From VXOZ01 sp965220045 (GTDB taxonomy: Bacteria > Chloroflexota > UBA11872 > VXOZ01): a stretch of DNA of 64,000 nt. The translations under genes were made by a program, and so were the position numbers. The DNA is taken from the NCBI GenBank assembly GCA_965220045.1, contig OZ244803.1, positions 248,001 through 312,000 on the forward strand. Direction: 5' to 3'. Of the stretch, positions 61,971 through 64,000 are shown in pieces; the first letter of the stretch is position 1, and the number at the start of each line of letters is the position of its first letter. Below the pieces are notes generated by a model. It did not search any database and was not told the DNA's origin. It worked only from the letters and a program-made list of their open reading frames with translations.

Positions 61971-63542
61971 GTGAGACCATTGTCTCGTTTGTTGAGCGTC
62001 TTCCTAGCGCTCGTATTGCTGGCAACCAGTTTTCTGGTGGCGTCGGCGCACTCTGGTGATTCCACGGCGAAGATCACGATTGCCCGTGTGGACACCGAGA
62101 GCGACGTACACGTCGGCACGAAGCTGAAATTCCTCGTCATCATTGAGCGGGGTGGTCATAATATCATCCACACGGCTACGGTGGGCAGCGTTTATTCACA
62201 GGATGTAGACGGTACCGATACGCTAAGCGCTCCAAATGTGCAATTGGGCACGGCATCGGGTGTGGCAGCGGGTACCGGCACAGATGATGCATTTACGGGT
62301 TCAGACCCTGCACTCACGTCTGCTAGTCCTGTGGGTACCATCGCCGAATTCGTGTATACGGTTCAGGATGGAGAATTGGGCAGCGCCCAGCAGCGCACTA
62401 TTCCCATTCAGTTCCAGCTCATTGTCGCCGCAGGTGTCGATGATGATCCCACCGCTGGCGACGGTCACCCCCACTTGAACACTGACACTGACGATAGCGG
62501 CACCAACGACCAACTCGTGATCAAGAGTAACGTTGTCAATGTTGTCGTGACGAAGGATCCGGGCACAGGTGACGGCGCTTCGCAGGTGACGGTAAACGTG
62601 GCCATGACGCGTCCTGACGACATTGCCGCGAGCGAGAAGGTCAAGTTCACGGTGAGTTCGGAGACCGGCAAGTATGGGTTTGGTCCGAAGCCGCTCATCG
62701 TCAGCAAGCAGTTGTATGACGAAGATGGTGACAAGGACGGCGGTCTGGTCGCCGTGGCGGTATTCACTTTGGCGGATCTGCAGAGCAACTCTGTGAGTGC
62801 GGAGCAGTCGAAGGAATACACGCTGGTGCAGGATGACATCGATGCTTCGAAGGTCGAGTTCTCCTACGCTGTTGAAATCACGGCTGCCGACCTTGATGGC
62901 GAACCCGCCAACTATGCCACAGACAAGACCCAGAAGGGCACCTTCAACCTGGCGCCACCGGCACCTGAGCCGGAAGCCACACCAGAGCCGGCGGTCGGCA
63001 TGACGACTTCGGCGACGGTGACGAAGGGTGAGGGCAACCTCATCGACATCGAGCGGCATGACGGCGGCGCCGACTTCAGTCTTGGCGTTGGTATCCTGGA
63101 CGCAAATGGCATGCTGCATCCGCATAATAACGGTTACATCCGCGACAGTGACCTTGGTCAGACGTACGCGGTGGTGAACCGTGAGTCGGACGGCATGATC
63201 GTGCGTGTCTGGATCTCGTCATCCAGTCCTCACGTGGGCGATATTGACTGGGCTTCCGTGCTGGACTTCTACAACGTGCCGGCGGACGTCGTGAACGCGA
63301 TTCCGTTGGATCACACGGTACCGTCAGCGAACCAGTTGGTTGATGCCGGTGGTACGTGGTATGTCTACACGGGTGGCGCTTGGCGGCACATTCCCGACAT
63401 CCCGACGTTCCAGTCGCGTGGTTACTACTACTGCGACTTGACGACGGCGACTGCGGATTGGGCCGACAGTATCATGACTGGTCAGGCATTGCCTTCCAGT
63501 GGTGGCGCAGAGGATCCCGACTATCCTGTTTGCCACTCATAA
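61971..63542 (+). CDS. Secreted acidic protein of unknown function, copy 2
   Basis: A 523-residue near-duplicate of the 59.6-kb protein. The only amino-acid change I find is I15V in the signal peptide. At DNA level the differences lie in the first about 200 bases (six or seven changes), and I see none over the remaining 1.37 kb, which suggests gene conversion or very recent duplication. It has the same GTG start, signal peptide, Pro/Glu linker, C-terminal Trp-rich domain, leader and terminator as copy 1. Confidence 0.85.
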   Translation: MRPLSRLLSVFLALVLLATSFLVASAHSGDSTAKITIARVDTESDVHVGTKLKFLVIIERGGHNIIHTATVGSVYSQDVDGTDTLSAPNVQLGTASGVAAGTGTDDAFTGSDPALTSASPVGTIAEFVYTVQDGELGSAQQRTIPIQFQLIVAAGVDDDPTAGDGHPHLNTDTDDSGTNDQLVIKSNVVNVVVTKDPGTGDGASQVTVNVAMTRPDDIAASEKVKFTVSSETGKYGFGPKPLIVSKQLYDEDGDKDGGLVAVAVFTLADLQSNSVSAEQSKEYTLVQDDIDASKVEFSYAVEITAADLDGEPANYATDKTQKGTFNLAPPAPEPEATPEPAVGMTTSATVTKGEGNLIDIERHDGGADFSLGVGILDANGMLHPHNNGYIRDSDLGQTYAVVNRESDGMIVRVWISSSSPHVGDIDWASVLDFYNVPADVVNAIPLDHTVPSANQLVDAGGTWYVYTGGAWRHIPDIPTFQSRGYYYCDLTTATADWADSIMTGQALPSSGGAEDPDYPVCHS

Positions 63543-63661
63543 AGATGCATTGAAGCTGTATAGGCAGGAAACACATAGTGTTATCAGTAAACCGGGATAG
63601 CAGAAGCGTGATGACCGCACGCTAGCGGCCCGGGGGTCTGTACAGTCTCCTTATGCTACGG

Positions 63662-63697
63662 CAAGAGCCGGTGTCTGTGGCAGGACACCGGCTCTTG
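63662..63697 (+). terminator. Terminator of secreted-protein gene, copy 2
   Basis: The same 14-bp stem and TGTGGCAG loop as at 61322-61357. Confidence 0.75.
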
Positions 63698-63784
63698 TAG
63701 TTAAGGAACGTCCCTATCCTGTTAGATGTGCTTGACGTGCCTGGGTGAACTGCCATTGTGCAGCCTGGGCACGTTTTGGTATTT

Positions 63785-63960
63785 CCCCCTCACCCCGGCC
63801 CTCTCCCACTGGGAGAGGGAGAAAGAGGCGGCAGAGCGTGACTTGCCCCCTCTCCTCGGAGAGAAGGAGTAAGTGGTGGCTGAACGTGTCTTGTCCCCTC
63901 TCCTGGGAGAGAGGGAGGAAGAGGTGGGTGAGTGGGGGTCGATGGTCCCCTCTCCTTGGG
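63785..63960. repeat. CTCTCCC-type repeat cluster
   Basis: Three or four CCCCTCTCC...GGAGAG palindromic blocks follow one another at about 50-60 bp spacing (about 63786, 63847, 63895, 63947), of the same family as those at 6.1, 37.3 and 45.0 kb. No gene is seen to the end of the window. Confidence 0.7.
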
Positions 63961-64000
63961 CCGTGGCGGCAAGGCAGGGGTCTGGCAATGCGCGGTGGAT

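Larger units (their letters stand above)
61671..63706. repeat. 2-kb direct repeat, unit 2
   Basis: Second copy of 59331-61366, offset exactly 2340 bp, ending at the same TTAAGG after the terminator. See unit 1 for content. Confidence 0.95.

Overview
The window is about 60% G+C by eye and reads as one contiguous chromosomal segment of an uncultivated heterotrophic bacterium. The gene mix suggests Chloroflexota, of the kind found in marine or sponge-associated metagenomes: many Gfo/Idh/MocA oxidoreductases, sugar-phosphate isomerase barrels, twin-arginine lipoprotein substrate-binding proteins, a phytanoyl-CoA dioxygenase, a short MetE-like pair, and very dense palindromic intergenic repeats. 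This placement is inferred from gene content; there is no rRNA or other phylogenetic marker apart from fragments of valS, guaB and murJ. I recognised no tRNA, rRNA or CRISPR array.

Layout. 1-6 kb: 3' end of valS, a hypothetical basic-tailed protein, a SAM hydroxide adenosyltransferase (DUF62), an isochorismatase-like hydrolase and an FAH-family enzyme. 6.3-11.5 kb (minus strand): a FixG/FixH-like pair (polyferredoxin plus YtkA-like lipoprotein) downstream of nagA and a ROK kinase. 11.6-19.6 kb: MocA-type dehydrogenase, uronate-dehydrogenase-like SDR, ArgA-like acetyltransferase, two tandem paralogous substrate-binding lipoproteins with poly-Gly runs, ThuA-like protein. 19.6-31.7 kb: Crp/Fnr regulator divergent from a cytochrome P460 lipoprotein, CoxG, aldo/keto reductase, another binding protein, murJ, a PadR/HAAS-TPR pair, guaB. 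31.9-33.5 kb: an AT-richer DUF5131-TcmP pair. 33.5-57 kb: catabolic genes (beta-propeller glycosidase-like protein, oxidoreductases, hydrolase, PhyH, isomerase barrels, binding proteins), an IS481 element, a split MetE, a PAS-only membrane protein and a Phd/VapC toxin-antitoxin pair. 57.5-64 kb: a DegT aminotransferase and a 2-kb direct duplication carrying a secreted protein with a conserved promoter-leader module.

How the genes fit together. Most of the window looks like scattered, mostly single-gene catabolism of sugars, amino sugars and sugar acids: NagA and ROK kinase process N-acetylglucosamine; the oxidoreductases, SDR, FAH enzyme and isomerase barrels could process polyols and uronates. 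Five solute-binding proteins occur, but there is not one ABC permease or ATPase, so they must work with transporters encoded elsewhere or have other roles.

The intergenic space is unusual. At least seven families of short palindromic or composite repeats fill nearly every gap. One family has inserted in frame into the 4Fe-4S gene, one is interrupted by the IS481 copy, and several have become tandem arrays (161-, 86-, 69-, 20- and about 16-bp periods). The items most worth following up are the in-frame repeat insertion, the triplicated promoter-leader module with the duplicated secreted gene, the DUF5131-TcmP island, and a palindromic operator between the Crp/Fnr and P460 genes.
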